Origin: Pseudomonas capsici
GTDB lineage: Bacteria; Pseudomonadota; Gammaproteobacteria; Pseudomonadales; Pseudomonadaceae
Assembly (NCBI RefSeq): GCF_017165765.1
Contig: NZ_JAFGZD010000017.1
Span: forward strand, 1-64,000
Length of the DNA stretch: 64,000 nucleotides
Direction of reading: 5' to 3'
Made by a program: the position numbers and the translations under genes. Each line of letters starts with the position of its first letter. Position 1 is the stretch's first letter. Below, in pieces: positions 1-8,470 of this stretch. The notes beneath the pieces are model-generated. The model saw only the letters and a list, made by a program, of their open reading frames with translations. It ran no database searches and had not been told where the DNA came from.

Positions 1-181
1 TGCCGAAACAAAGGGGGCCGCCGTAAAGGCGGAACCGGTAGAACCAGCCCATACCGATAATGGATATGTACGCCGGAAAACGTTTACCCCACGAAAAATA
101 CGTTTTAATTCATGGTCTTGCGTCTTGTCTGATGAGAGGCAGAGCAGTGAGGTCGCCAGCAAGCTGCCTCCCACAAAAGGC
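1..181. other. Intergenic sequence with a half REP element
   Basis: No convincing gene is visible. A minus-strand frame open from about position 100 to the window edge would give a short aromatic-rich peptide, but it has no ribosome binding site and runs off the end, so it is not called. Positions 152-176 carry a REP half-site that is identical to the right arm of the palindrome at 38551-38597. Confidence 0.6.
152..176. repeat. REP half-element
   Basis: This 25-base sequence, ending in CTGCCTCCCACAA, is repeated exactly at 38573-38597, where it forms one arm of a palindrome. Here only one arm is evident, just past the 3' end of the minus-strand DUF3108 gene. Such GTGGGAGG/CCTCCCAC units are typical Pseudomonas REP sequences. 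Confidence 0.7.
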
Positions 182-895
182 TTAGCTGCCTTTCACAGCC
201 TTGCCGTTGACGGTGCCGTCCAACAGCATGATGTTGTATTCCTTGCCATCGGTTTCGACCTGTTGCAGGCGAACCAGCAGGTAATCCCAGTCCTTGGCGA
301 ACCACAGTACGGTGGTTCGCTTGCTTTGTGTCGGGTCACGTACGCGCTCGACCTTGATGGCATCGACCTGGCCGGCCTTGGTGGCGACCTTTTCCGAACC
401 CAGCACGCGGAAGTCATAGGTATCGATCTCGTCACCATCGACGACCTGATAGCTCATACTCTTCTTGCCGGCTGCCACGTCATGCTGCAGGGCCAACTGG
501 TAAGTGGATTTGTCGAGAACGCCACGGTTGAGTGCAAGCTTGATGGCGTCGCCACGGTCGCTGCCGGTCACGAACTTGGCATCCCAGTCGAAGGCCAGAT
601 CAACCTTCTTGGACTTGCCCAGACCGCTGCGCTCGAAGTTGTAGGTCTGCGGCAGCATCACCTCTTTGTCGATTTTCAGCGTGCTGACTTCCGTCAGGCT
701 GGCAATCATCATCGAGGCCTTGAAGCTGAGGGTCCAGGTGCCGTTGGGGCCGGCTTCCAGGCTGCGTTCGGCGGTACCGCTCATTGGAAGCTGCTTCCAG
801 TCGGCGGTATAGCTGGCGGAGAAGGGTTGAAGATCTGCTGCATGTGCCGCAGGTAGTGCGAACAGAGCGAAAGCGAAGAGCAAGGCACGACGCAT
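182..895 (-). CDS. DUF3108 domain-containing periplasmic protein
   Basis: This is a 237-residue protein with a clear Sec signal peptide (MRRALLFAFALF...AHA, cleavage near residue 19) and a predicted beta-rich body that matches the DUF3108 family. The family has no established biochemical role; members are exported proteins of Gram-negative bacteria. It lies directly downstream of purN (8 bases between the genes) on the same strand and could be co-transcribed with purM and purN, an arrangement also found in other Pseudomonas. The family assignment is by recognition of the overall sequence, and the function is unknown. Confidence 0.8.
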   Translation of the reverse strand: MRRALLFAFALFALPAAHAADLQPFSASYTADWKQLPMSGTAERSLEAGPNGTWTLSFKASMMIASLTEVSTLKIDKEVMLPQTYNFERSGLGKSKKVDLAFDWDAKFVTGSDRGDAIKLALNRGVLDKSTYQLALQHDVAAGKKSMSYQVVDGDEIDTYDFRVLGSEKVATKAGQVDAIKVERVRDPTQSKRTTVLWFAKDWDYLLVRLQQVETDGKEYNIMLLDGTVNGKAVKGS

Positions 896-903
896 GATAT
901 CTC

Positions 904-1554
904 CTAGTCTTGAATCAAGTGTCCGGTGGGCGGAAGTAACTTGCCATCCAGTAATGAACCCTCATCGCCAAGACGCAATCTGCCTTCGGCGAACCAGCGT
1001 ATGGCCAGCGGGTAGATCCGGTGTTCCTGTGCGTGGACCCGTTGCGCAAGTGTGGCTGGCGAGTCCTGCAACTCTACTGAAATCACAGCCTGTACGACCA
1101 GTGGCCCGCCATCGAGTTCCTCGGTGACGAAATGCACGCTGCAGCCGTGCTCGGTATCTCCGGCTTCCAGCGCACGCTGGTGAGTATGCAGGCCTTTGTA
1201 GCGAGGCAGCAGGGAAGGGTGGATATTGAGCAGACGCCCCTGATAGTGACGAACGAAGTCCGCCGTCAGGATGCGCATGAATCCGGCCAGTACCACGAGT
1301 TGTGGCTCGAAGGTGTCGATCAGTTGCATCAGGGCGCTATCGAAGGCTTCGCGGCCTTCGTAGGCCTTGTGATCCAGAACGCAGGCTTCGATACCTGCGT
1401 CTCTGGCACGTTGCAGTCCGAATGCGTCTTCCCGGTTGGAAATGACGGCGCGGATACGGACGGGGCTGGCCCCGTCCTTGAAGCTGTCGATCATGGCTTG
1501 CAGGTTGCCACCGGTGCCGGACAGCAGCACCACGACATCGCAGGTGGCAGACAT
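904..1554 (-). CDS. purN: Phosphoribosylglycinamide formyltransferase 1
   Basis: PurN transfers the formyl group of 10-formyl-tetrahydrofolate to glycinamide ribonucleotide, the third step of de novo purine synthesis, in the cytoplasm. The 216-residue protein has the N-terminal VVLLSGTGGNLQ phosphate-binding loop, the catalytic region NIHPSLLPRYKG with the active-site Asn and His, and the downstream HFVTEELDGGPLV segment with the catalytic Asp. The ATG at 1554 overlaps the purM stop as TGATG, so translation is probably coupled; a TTG one codon upstream is the alternative start. Length and motifs are normal for the family. Confidence 0.96.
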   Translation of the reverse strand: MSATCDVVVLLSGTGGNLQAMIDSFKDGASPVRIRAVISNREDAFGLQRARDAGIEACVLDHKAYEGREAFDSALMQLIDTFEPQLVVLAGFMRILTADFVRHYQGRLLNIHPSLLPRYKGLHTHQRALEAGDTEHGCSVHFVTEELDGGPLVVQAVISVELQDSPATLAQRVHAQEHRIYPLAIRWFAEGRLRLGDEGSLLDGKLLPPTGHLIQD

Positions 1555-2612
1555 CAATGCGCCTTGAGGTTTTTCAGCTCGACTTGTGCTGCACCTTCGG
1601 CGGCGGTGGCGATCTGGCCGATGACCCAGGGTTGCTCGCCTGCTTCGCGCAGTACGTTCAGGGCGGTTTCAACGTGCTCCTGGGCAACGCAGATGACCAT
1701 GCCGACGCCGCAGTTCAGGACGCGGTGCATTTCGTTTTCTTCAACGTTGCCTTGCTGCTGCAGCCAGTCGAATACTGCCGGACGCTGCCAGCTGGCGACG
1801 TCGACCACGGCTTGTGCGCCTTCTGGCAGTACACGCGGAATGTTATCCAGCAGGCCGCCACCGGTGATGTGGGCCATGGCCTTGACCGCGCCGGTTTCCT
1901 TGATCAGCTTGAGCAGTGGCTTGACGTAGATGCGGGTCGGAGCCATCAGCAGGTCGGTCAGAGGCTTGCCGTCCAGCTGGATGTTTTCGATATCGGCACC
2001 GGCGACTTCGATGATCTTGCGGATCAGGGAGTAACCGTTGGAGTGCGGGCCGGACGATGGCAGGGCGAGCAGGGCGTCACCGGCAACCACTTTCGAGCCG
2101 TCGATGATGTCGGCCTTTTCCACGACGCCGACGCAGAAGCCGGCCAGGTCGTAGTCTTCGCCTTCGTACATGCCGGGCATTTCGGCGGTTTCGCCGCCGA
2201 CCAGCGAGCAGCCGGCCAGTTCACAGCCAGCGCCAATGCCGGTCACGACCTGGGCGGCGGTGTCGACGTTGAGTTTGCCGGTGGCGTAGTAGTCGAGGAA
2301 GAACAGCGGCTCTGCGCCACAGACCACCAGATCGTTGACGCACATGGCGACCAGATCGATGCCGATGCTGTCGTGCTTGTTCAGGTTCAGGGCCAGACGC
2401 AGCTTGGTGCCGACGCCGTCGGTGCCGGAAACCAGAACCGGTTGCTTGTAGCCGGCCGGGATTTCGCAGAGGGCGCCGAAACCTCCCAGGCCGCCCATGA
2501 CTTCCGGACGCTTGGTGCGCTTGGCGACGCTCTTGATGCGTTCGACCAATGCTTCACCGGCGTCGATGTCTACACCGGCGTCTTTGTAGCTCAGGGAGGG
2601 TTGCTTGCTCAT
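1554..2612 (-). CDS. purM: Phosphoribosylformylglycinamidine cyclo-ligase (AIR synthetase)
   Basis: PurM closes the imidazole ring of the purine precursor, using ATP to convert formylglycinamidine ribonucleotide to aminoimidazole ribonucleotide. The 352-residue protein begins SYKDAGVDIDAGEALVERIK and contains the family signatures SGTDGVGTKL, MCVNDLVVCGAEPLFFLDYYATG and GGETAEMPGMY, with AHITGGGLLDNIPRVLP near the C terminus. It is the first gene of a minus-strand purM-purN unit, and purN starts on its stop codon. The ATG at 2612 opens the conserved N terminus. Confidence 0.97.
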   Translation of the reverse strand: MSKQPSLSYKDAGVDIDAGEALVERIKSVAKRTKRPEVMGGLGGFGALCEIPAGYKQPVLVSGTDGVGTKLRLALNLNKHDSIGIDLVAMCVNDLVVCGAEPLFFLDYYATGKLNVDTAAQVVTGIGAGCELAGCSLVGGETAEMPGMYEGEDYDLAGFCVGVVEKADIIDGSKVVAGDALLALPSSGPHSNGYSLIRKIIEVAGADIENIQLDGKPLTDLLMAPTRIYVKPLLKLIKETGAVKAMAHITGGGLLDNIPRVLPEGAQAVVDVASWQRPAVFDWLQQQGNVEENEMHRVLNCGVGMVICVAQEHVETALNVLREAGEQPWVIGQIATAAEGAAQVELKNLKAH

Positions 2613-3096
2613 AAAAATCCAGGCCTTTAGGGGGGATTCGGGGGTATCGACCGCTGCGGCGGGGCCGGTTCAGGGTTGCGCTTTGCGCAATGCCGTTCGG
2701 GCCGCCACCATCGCCAGTCTGCGAAGGCGCGCGATTTTATCAGGCTTGCTGCCGGTGAGCCATCCTTGGGCCGACGGGCAGGGGGTATCAGGCAAAAATA
2801 AAATCTCCGTGAGCGGGTCGAAGCTTCCTTAATAAGCTGTAATTTAATGTGAATGATTGGCAACGAGCTGCTGTCTGAGGCATGTTGAGCACCTTTATAC
2901 GGTCTTCAGCAGCCTGCATGAAAACTGCTGCGCTCGATCATGCTGCGTTGAAAACAGGCTCGGAATGCTCATGTACGCCCAGTAAAGTCGAGCGCGACTC
3001 CGACCGTTCCTTGCCTGCTTTCGCCTTGCCTGACCTTCGCTCGTTACGTTTTCATAGAGTCTGTTAATTGCCGTTTTTTCCGTTCGGGAACTGTCC
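2613..3096. other. 484-base divergent intergenic region, with large inverted repeat
   Basis: This region separates purM (minus) from the DUF2066 gene (plus) and must hold both promoters. The first 280 bases contain no gene I can support. The second half is dominated by the nested inverted repeat at 2918-3055. A minus-strand frame of 112 codons crossing the repeat is judged to be spurious. Confidence 0.6.
2918..3055. repeat. Nested imperfect inverted repeat of about 138 bases
   Basis: The outer arms pair ATGAAAAC (2918) with GTTTTCAT (3048-3055). The inner arms pair GTTGAAAACAGGCTCGGAA (2948-2966) with the reverse complement of TTCCTTGCCTGCTTTCGCC (3007-3025), with few mismatches. RNA from either strand could fold into one long hairpin. 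From memory it resembles a dispersed non-coding Pseudomonas repeat that is often mis-annotated as a small protein. No second copy was noticed in this window. Confidence 0.6.
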
Positions 3097-4176
3097 ATGC
3101 GTTTTTCTAGATTCCTTTTCGTCGGCTGTCTGTCCCTGTTCAGCCTGCCCGCTCTTGCCGAGACGGTGAGCAATTTGTACCAGGTCCGTGAAACCGTCAG
3201 CGGCCAGTCGCCCGAGGAGCGTACCCGCGCCACTCAGGCAGCGCTGGATACCCTGGTGGTGCGCCTGACCGGTGATGCGAAGGCTGCTCAGGGCTCGGCC
3301 CTGGCCGGGCTGCGCAAGGATCCGCAACAGATCATCAGCCAGTACGGTTATGAGGCCGGACCGCCTGAAACCCTGCTGGTGGATTTCGATCCGGCCACCA
3401 CCGATCGTTCCCTGCGTCAGGCAGGGCTTGCGATCTGGGGAAGCAACCGCCCATCGATCCTGGGCTGGTGGCTGCTGGACTCCACGGAGGGCTCCAATCT
3501 GGTCGGTGATGGCCAGGCCGCCGCCGAGCCGCTGCGTCGTGCCGCGCAGCACCGTGGCCTGCCGTTGCGCCTGCCTCTGGCCGACTTGAGCGAGCAGGGT
3601 GTCGGTACCGCGCAGCATCTGGAAAGCAACGATGTCGCGCCTTTGAAAGAAGCGTCCGAGCGTTATGGTGCCGACGCGATTCTTGCCGTGCATGCCAAGG
3701 AAGAAGCCGGGCAGTGGCAGGGCAAGTGGCGTTTGTGGCTGGGCGATCAGCGCGAGCAGGGCGCTGCCACGGGGGCCAATCCCGAAGCGCTGGCCGATTC
3801 CATTCTCCTGGCGGTGAGCCAGCGTCTGGCGCCACGCTTCGTGGCCAAGCCCGGTGCATCCACCGGGCTGGTCTTCCAGGTGCAGGGCATGAACCTGGAG
3901 CGTTATGCGCAGTTGCTCAATCTGCTCGAACCTTTCGGCGCTCGCCTCAAGTCGGTCGAGGCCGATCGCGTGACATTTGAAGTCACGAGCAGCCCGGAGC
4001 AGCTACGCTCGCAATTGTCCCTGGCAAAATTGCAGGAAGTGCCGGCCAGCGAAGCGGCAGCCGCTACGCCACCGCCAGCCGCGCCAGTCGATGCTGCCAC
4101 GCCACCGGCTGCTCCTGCTGCTGACGCGCCCATGATTGTCCCGGTGTCTGCACCGCAACTGTATTTCCGCTGGTAG
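3097..4176 (+). CDS. DUF2066 domain-containing exported protein
   Basis: This is a 359-residue protein with a signal peptide (MRFSRFLFVGCLSLFSLPALA) followed by the DUF2066 body that starts VSNLYQVRETVSGQSPEER. It has a low-complexity Pro/Ala-rich linker at about residues 323-345 and ends PQLYFRW. The family occurs in gamma-proteobacteria close to purM and hda; its function is not known. It is followed after about 50 bases by the AI-2E-type permease and then by hda, which suggests a conserved neighbourhood rather than a known pathway. Confidence 0.85.
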   Translation: MRFSRFLFVGCLSLFSLPALAETVSNLYQVRETVSGQSPEERTRATQAALDTLVVRLTGDAKAAQGSALAGLRKDPQQIISQYGYEAGPPETLLVDFDPATTDRSLRQAGLAIWGSNRPSILGWWLLDSTEGSNLVGDGQAAAEPLRRAAQHRGLPLRLPLADLSEQGVGTAQHLESNDVAPLKEASERYGADAILAVHAKEEAGQWQGKWRLWLGDQREQGAATGANPEALADSILLAVSQRLAPRFVAKPGASTGLVFQVQGMNLERYAQLLNLLEPFGARLKSVEADRVTFEVTSSPEQLRSQLSLAKLQEVPASEAAAATPPPAAPVDAATPPAAPAADAPMIVPVSAPQLYFRW

Positions 4177-4225
4177 TCCGGCAAAGAGTGCCGGAGTACG
4201 TTTTCTCTTGGGGTTGGGGTCATTG

Positions 4226-5299
4226 ATGACTGATACAAAGCGTTGGTATGTGCTTGGCGGGATTGCCCTGCTGGCGGCGTTCATTTTCATGCTGCATCCG
4301 ATCCTGATGCCTTTTCTGGTAGCGCTGCTGCTGGCTTACATGGGCGATCCGCTGGTAGATCGCCTGGAAAAGCTCGGCATGTCGAGAACCCTGGGCGTGG
4401 TGGCGGTGTTCGGCCTGTTTACACTGGTACTGATGGCTTTGCTGCTGGTTCTGGTGCCAATGCTGGCCAAGCAGTTGTTCCGCCTTTATGAGCTGGCACC
4501 GCAGATTCTCGACTGGCTGCAGCACACGGCCTTGCCGTGGGTGCAGGCCAAGTTCGGTCTGTCTGACGGTTTCTGGAAATTCGACAAGCTCAAGACCGCG
4601 CTTTCCGAGCATATGGGGCAGGCGGGGGATATCGTCAGCGTAGTGTTGTCCCAGGCCACGGCATCGAGCCTTGCACTGATCGGCTGGCTGACCAATCTGG
4701 TGCTGATCCCGGTGGTGTGTTTCTACCTGCTGCGCGACTGGGACTTGATGATGGGCAAGGTGCGTGGCTTGTTGCCGCGCCATCGTGAGGATCAGGTGGT
4801 GAAACTGGCTGGTGAATGTCATGAAGTGCTTGGCGCATTCATTCGTGGCCAGTTGCTGGTGATGGTCGGCCTGGGCGTGATCTACGCTGCCGGTCTGATG
4901 CTGGTGGGGCTGGAGCTTGGCCTGCTGATCGGTGTGATCGCCGGGCTGGCAGCCATCGTGCCTTATATGGGGTTCGTGATCGGTATCGGTGCGGCGCTGG
5001 TGGCCGGACTGTTCCAGTTTGGTGGCGAGTTGTATCCACTGCTGGGCATCGTCGCCGTGTTCATGATCGGCCAGATGCTCGAAGGCATGGTGCTGACGCC
5101 TTTGCTAGTGGGTGACCGGATCGGCCTGCATCCGGTGGCAGTGATCTTTGCGATCCTGGCCGGTGGCGAACTGTTCGGTTTTACCGGCATTCTGCTGGCG
5201 CTGCCGGTGGCGGCAGTGATTATGGTGCTGGTGCGCCATCTTCATGACCTTTATAAAGGCTCTGAAGTCTACAGCGGCATGGAAGACCCCGATCTATAG
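4226..5299 (+). CDS. AI-2E family (PerM-type) membrane transporter
   Basis: This is a 357-residue inner-membrane protein of the AI-2E transporter family (PerM/YdiK/TqsA type). Hydrophobic segments occur at about residues 10-45 and 65-90, then a soluble-like stretch, then several helices from about residue 150 to 345. The signature-like run PYMGFVIGIGAALVAG and a typical C-terminal LPVAAVIMVLVRHL are present. Substrates differ in the family (signal export, Na+/H+ exchange), so none is assigned. The ATG at 4226 is chosen because the longer frame from 4136 would overlap the DUF2066 gene. Confidence 0.88.
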   Translation: MTDTKRWYVLGGIALLAAFIFMLHPILMPFLVALLLAYMGDPLVDRLEKLGMSRTLGVVAVFGLFTLVLMALLLVLVPMLAKQLFRLYELAPQILDWLQHTALPWVQAKFGLSDGFWKFDKLKTALSEHMGQAGDIVSVVLSQATASSLALIGWLTNLVLIPVVCFYLLRDWDLMMGKVRGLLPRHREDQVVKLAGECHEVLGAFIRGQLLVMVGLGVIYAAGLMLVGLELGLLIGVIAGLAAIVPYMGFVIGIGAALVAGLFQFGGELYPLLGIVAVFMIGQMLEGMVLTPLLVGDRIGLHPVAVIFAILAGGELFGFTGILLALPVAAVIMVLVRHLHDLYKGSEVYSGMEDPDL

Positions 5300-5493
5300 G
5301 GCTTTGCAGCTCGTCTGAATCCTGTGCCCGGACGTTTTCGTCGCGGGCCCTTCAGGCGAAGCTTTGCGTTGTCAAAGCGCAAGTCTTTGATTTTGCTTGG
5401 GGTATGGCGCATTGTGCCGTCGACGCCACGGGTATAAACTTTGCGCACTTTCCCAGAGGTCCCTAACGGTTCGCCTGAACCGTGCCCGTCAGC

Positions 5494-6198
5494 ATGAAAC
5501 CGATTCAGCTGCCCCTGAGTGTCCGTCTGCGTGATGACGCCACTTTCATCAACTACTATCCCGGTGCCAATGCTGCGGCACTCGGCTATGTCGAGCGCCT
5601 GTGCGAGGCCGATGCAGGGTGGACGGAAAGCCTGATTTATCTGTGGGGCAAGGATGGGGTAGGGCGCACACACTTGCTGCAGGCAGCCTGCCTGCGTTTC
5701 GAGCAGATGGGTGAGCCTTCTGTCTATCTGCCGCTGGCCGAAGTCATCGACGAAGGCGTCGAACTGTTCGATCACCTTGAGCAGTACGAACTGGTCTGTC
5801 TGGATGACCTGCAGGCGGTCGTGGGCAAGCCAGAGTGGGAAGAGGCGCTGTTTCATCTGTTCAATCGTCTGCGTGACAGCGGGCGTCGTCTGTTGATTGC
5901 TGCCTCCCAGTCGCCCCGCGAGTTGCCGGTCAAGCTGCCGGACCTCAAGTCCCGCCTGACCATGGCGCTGGTGTTCCAGATGCGCCCGCTGTCCGATGAA
6001 GACAAGCTGCGCGCCCTGCAACTGCGCGCTTCGCGTCGCGGTCTGCACCTGACCGATGAAGTCGGGCATTTCATCCTTACCCGCGGCACCCGCAGCATGA
6101 ACGCCCTGTTCGAATTGCTTGAGCGTCTGGATCAGGCCTCCCTTCAGGAAAAGCGCAAGCTGACCATTCCCTTTCTCAAGGAAACCCTGGGTTGGTAG
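5494..6198 (+). CDS. hda: DnaA regulatory inactivator Hda
   Basis: Hda binds the DNA-loaded sliding clamp and stimulates ATP hydrolysis by DnaA, preventing re-initiation of replication. The 234-residue AAA+ protein carries an N-terminal clamp-binding-like peptide (MKPIQLPL), a Walker A-like loop LWGKDGVGRTHLLQA with the Arg-Thr typical of Hda, a Walker B ELVCLDDLQ, and the box VII/sensor region RLTMALVFQMRPLSDEDK. The ATG at 5494 gives the standard MKPIQLPL start; an in-frame GTG at 5482 would add four residues. The next gene starts inside its last codons. Confidence 0.94.
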   Translation: MKPIQLPLSVRLRDDATFINYYPGANAAALGYVERLCEADAGWTESLIYLWGKDGVGRTHLLQAACLRFEQMGEPSVYLPLAEVIDEGVELFDHLEQYELVCLDDLQAVVGKPEWEEALFHLFNRLRDSGRRLLIAASQSPRELPVKLPDLKSRLTMALVFQMRPLSDEDKLRALQLRASRRGLHLTDEVGHFILTRGTRSMNALFELLERLDQASLQEKRKLTIPFLKETLGW

Positions 6199-6956
6199 AT
6201 CAGGCCTTGCTGATGCAGACGGCGGCAGCACTGCGCCATGCTCAGCGAATTCTGGTGATTACCGGTGCCGGGCTTTCGGCGGACTCGGGTCTGCCTACCT
6301 ACCGCGGTGTAGGCGGTCTTTATAACGGCAAGACCGATGATGGCCTGCCCATTGAGGTGGCCTTGTCCGGGCCGATGCTGCGTCGTGATCCGGAACTGTG
6401 CTGGAAATACATCGCCGAACTGGGCAAGGCCTGCCTGGGCGGGCAGCCCAATGCCGCGCATTACGCCATTTCCCAATTGCAACGGATCAAGCCCGAGTGC
6501 TGGGTGCTGACCCAGAACGTCGATGGTTATCATCGTGCCGCCGGTAGCCCGCCTGAACGCCTGATCGAGATTCATGGGCAAATGGCTCCACTGTTTTGCC
6601 AGTCCTGTGGCGAAAAGGATCCTCATTTGAGTGAGCATCTGCAGCGACCGTTGCCGCCCTTGTGCCAAAAATGTAATGGCGTTTTGCGACCGTCTGTCGT
6701 TCTGTTTCAGGAGATGTTGCCGGAGAAAGCTTTAGAAACACTCTATGAGGAGATGGCCAAAGGCTTTGATGCGGTCTTGAGTATCGGGACCACCGCCAGC
6801 TTCCCCTATATCCATGAACCTGTGCTGCGGACCCGTATTTGCGGGGGATTCACCGCGGAAATCAATCCGGCACCCACCGATCACAGCGCCGCGATGGACG
6901 TTTTTCTGCAGTGCCGGGCAGCACATGTCATGGAGAAACTCATAAGTCACATTTGA
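6192..6956 (+). CDS. Sir2-family NAD-dependent protein deacylase
   Basis: This is a 254-residue sirtuin that should remove acyl groups from lysines using NAD+. It has the NAD-binding GAGLSADSGLPTYRG, the TQNVDGYH loop, the catalytic His in LIEIHGQM, and two CxxC pairs (CQSCG and CQKCNG) that form the zinc site. TTG at 6192 is preferred because AAGGAAA lies about nine bases upstream and the start overlaps the hda stop; an ATG at 6213 is possible but has no ribosome binding site. Its targets are unknown. It is likely co-transcribed with hda. Confidence 0.9.
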   Translation: MVDQALLMQTAAALRHAQRILVITGAGLSADSGLPTYRGVGGLYNGKTDDGLPIEVALSGPMLRRDPELCWKYIAELGKACLGGQPNAAHYAISQLQRIKPECWVLTQNVDGYHRAAGSPPERLIEIHGQMAPLFCQSCGEKDPHLSEHLQRPLPPLCQKCNGVLRPSVVLFQEMLPEKALETLYEEMAKGFDAVLSIGTTASFPYIHEPVLRTRICGGFTAEINPAPTDHSAAMDVFLQCRAAHVMEKLISHI

Positions 6957-7031
6957 TTCGATTGAATTTGCAAATCGTCTGGATAGAGGGCATAGTCTCG
7001 CCTTCTTAACAGTTCAGCCACGGTCGTGCCC

Positions 7032-7706
7032 ATGCAAGTAGTACGCTTCGCACCCCTCGTGCCCCTCGCACTCGTTACTTTTTTGTTTGGTTGCTCTGCC
7101 AATTTACCGGTTTCTCAAGAGCAACAACCGCAGTACCAGAATTCGATCAGCTCGCAATCTCCGGCTCGCCGTGCAGATGCAGCCATGTTGCAGGAAGAAC
7201 TCGCCACTGAAGAAGAGCTGGCCGGTTTTGCTGACAACAAGCCTTACCAGTTGCCGGTTCTGGCCGACAGCATCCTGGAACGTGGCAAATCCCTGATCGG
7301 TACTCGCTACCGTTTCGGCGGCACTTCGACCACTTCGGGTTTCGACTGCAGCGGCTTTATCGGTTATCTGTTTCGTGAAGAGGCTGGCATGAGCCTGCCG
7401 CGCTCCACTCGCGAAATGATCAACGTGAATGCACCTCTGGTGTCGCGCAATGACCTCAAGCCCGGTGATCTGCTGTTCTTCAGCACCCGTGGTCGCGGTC
7501 GTGTGAGTCATGCAGCCATTTACCTGGGTGACGATCAGTTCATCCATTCCAGCAGCCGCCGTAGTGGTGGTGTGCGCATCGACAGCCTCGATGACGCCTA
7601 CTGGAGCAAGACGTTCATCGAGGCCAAGCGTGCGCTGGCAATGGCTCCTTCTGCTGAGCCTGTCCAGACCACTGCGATGACCTCGACTACCAAGCGCCAT
7701 AAATGA
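7032..7706 (+). CDS. NlpC/P60-family lipoprotein (peptidoglycan endopeptidase)
   Basis: This is a 224-residue lipoprotein with a signal ending LFGC, the lipidated residue being Cys21. The C-terminal NlpC/P60 domain has catalytic Cys106 in GFDCSGFIGYLF and the catalytic His in RVSHAAIYLGDDQFIHS. Such Spr/MepS-like enzymes cut peptide crosslinks in peptidoglycan at the outer membrane. It is followed 83 bases later by a second member of the same family. A GTG at 7026 is an alternative start two codons upstream. The exact cleaved bond cannot be told from sequence. Confidence 0.9.
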   Translation: MQVVRFAPLVPLALVTFLFGCSANLPVSQEQQPQYQNSISSQSPARRADAAMLQEELATEEELAGFADNKPYQLPVLADSILERGKSLIGTRYRFGGTSTTSGFDCSGFIGYLFREEAGMSLPRSTREMINVNAPLVSRNDLKPGDLLFFSTRGRGRVSHAAIYLGDDQFIHSSSRRSGGVRIDSLDDAYWSKTFIEAKRALAMAPSAEPVQTTAMTSTTKRHK

Positions 7707-7789
7707 TGAATACGCAGACAGGCATGAGCCTGTCTGCATTTTTCGGTTCTCGGCAGGGTAAGGCCGCATCCGCACAGGTTGTTGTGGTT

Positions 7790-8338
7790 ATGTCGATTAC
7801 GTTACGTCTGGCGGTCATTTCTCTTGCCGTGTTGCTGGGTGCTTGTGCCAGCTCACCACCTCCCCAGCCCCGCGTCGTTCAGCGTCCGGTGGTTTACGCT
7901 CCCCCTCAGGTTCTCTCTCAGGCTGCCGAAGACGTGCTGTTTCGTGCGCTCGGGCTGGTCGGCACGCCTTATCGCTGGGGCGGCAACACGCCTGATTCGG
8001 GTTTCGATTGCAGTGGTCTGATCGGTTATGTCTATCGCGATGCGGCGGGTATTTCGTTGCCGCGTTCGACCCGCGACATGATTGTGATGGGCGTGCCGAA
8101 TGTCGGGCGTGAGCAGTTGCAATCCGGTGATCTGGTGTTTTTCGCCACTTCCGGTGGCTCGCAGGTTTCCCATGCGGGTATTTACGTCGGAGAAGGCCGT
8201 TTCGTGCATGCACCGGCAACCGGTGGCACCGTGAAGCTGGACAGCCTGGACAAGCCCTATTGGCAAAAGGCCTACCTCAACGCCAAGCGCGTCATCCAGC
8301 CCTCGAACCTGGCGCAGAACGCACAGTTGCATAACTGA
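7790..8338 (+). CDS. NlpC/P60-family lipoprotein (second tandem copy)
   Basis: This is a 182-residue paralogue of the preceding gene. The lipobox is LLGAC (Cys19), followed by a Pro-rich tether and a NlpC/P60 domain with catalytic Cys74 in GFDCSGLIGYVY and a His in QVSHAGIYVGEGRFVH. The ATG at 7790 is chosen because it opens directly into the lipoprotein signal; the frame extends upstream to 7703 but that stretch (SAFFGSRQGKAAS...) does not look like a leader. Probable role: murein endopeptidase anchored to the outer membrane. Confidence 0.88.
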   Translation: MSITLRLAVISLAVLLGACASSPPPQPRVVQRPVVYAPPQVLSQAAEDVLFRALGLVGTPYRWGGNTPDSGFDCSGLIGYVYRDAAGISLPRSTRDMIVMGVPNVGREQLQSGDLVFFATSGGSQVSHAGIYVGEGRFVHAPATGGTVKLDSLDKPYWQKAYLNAKRVIQPSNLAQNAQLHN

Positions 8339-8349
8339 CACCTGTCACT

Positions 8350-8441
8350 TGTGGGAGGGGCATTGGCCGCGACGACTTGCTTGCAGGCAAACACATTGTC
8401 AGTGCCTTCACTGAAGCTGTCGCGGCCAAGGCCCCTCCCAC
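8350..8441. repeat. REP palindrome between convergent genes
   Basis: The arms TGTGGGAGGGGC...GGCCGCGAC (8350-8373) and GTCGCGGCCAAGGCCCCTCCCAC (8419-8441) are nearly perfect inverted repeats about 45 bases apart. This is a typical Pseudomonas REP pair. It lies between the 3' ends of the NlpC/P60 gene and the convergent sugar dehydrogenase gene and could act as a transcript end for both. Confidence 0.85.
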
Positions 8442-8470
8442 GGGGTGCGGTCCAGCACTGGGGTGGTGGG

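Noticed and set aside
1557..2630. Open frame of 357 codons antisense to purM
   Set aside because: A shadow produced by codon bias in a GC-rich genome; purM has full motifs on the other strand.
2895..3233. 112-codon minus-strand frame through the nested inverted repeat
   Set aside because: It runs through a palindromic repeat and into the start of DUF2066; such peptides are typical false genes from dispersed repeats.
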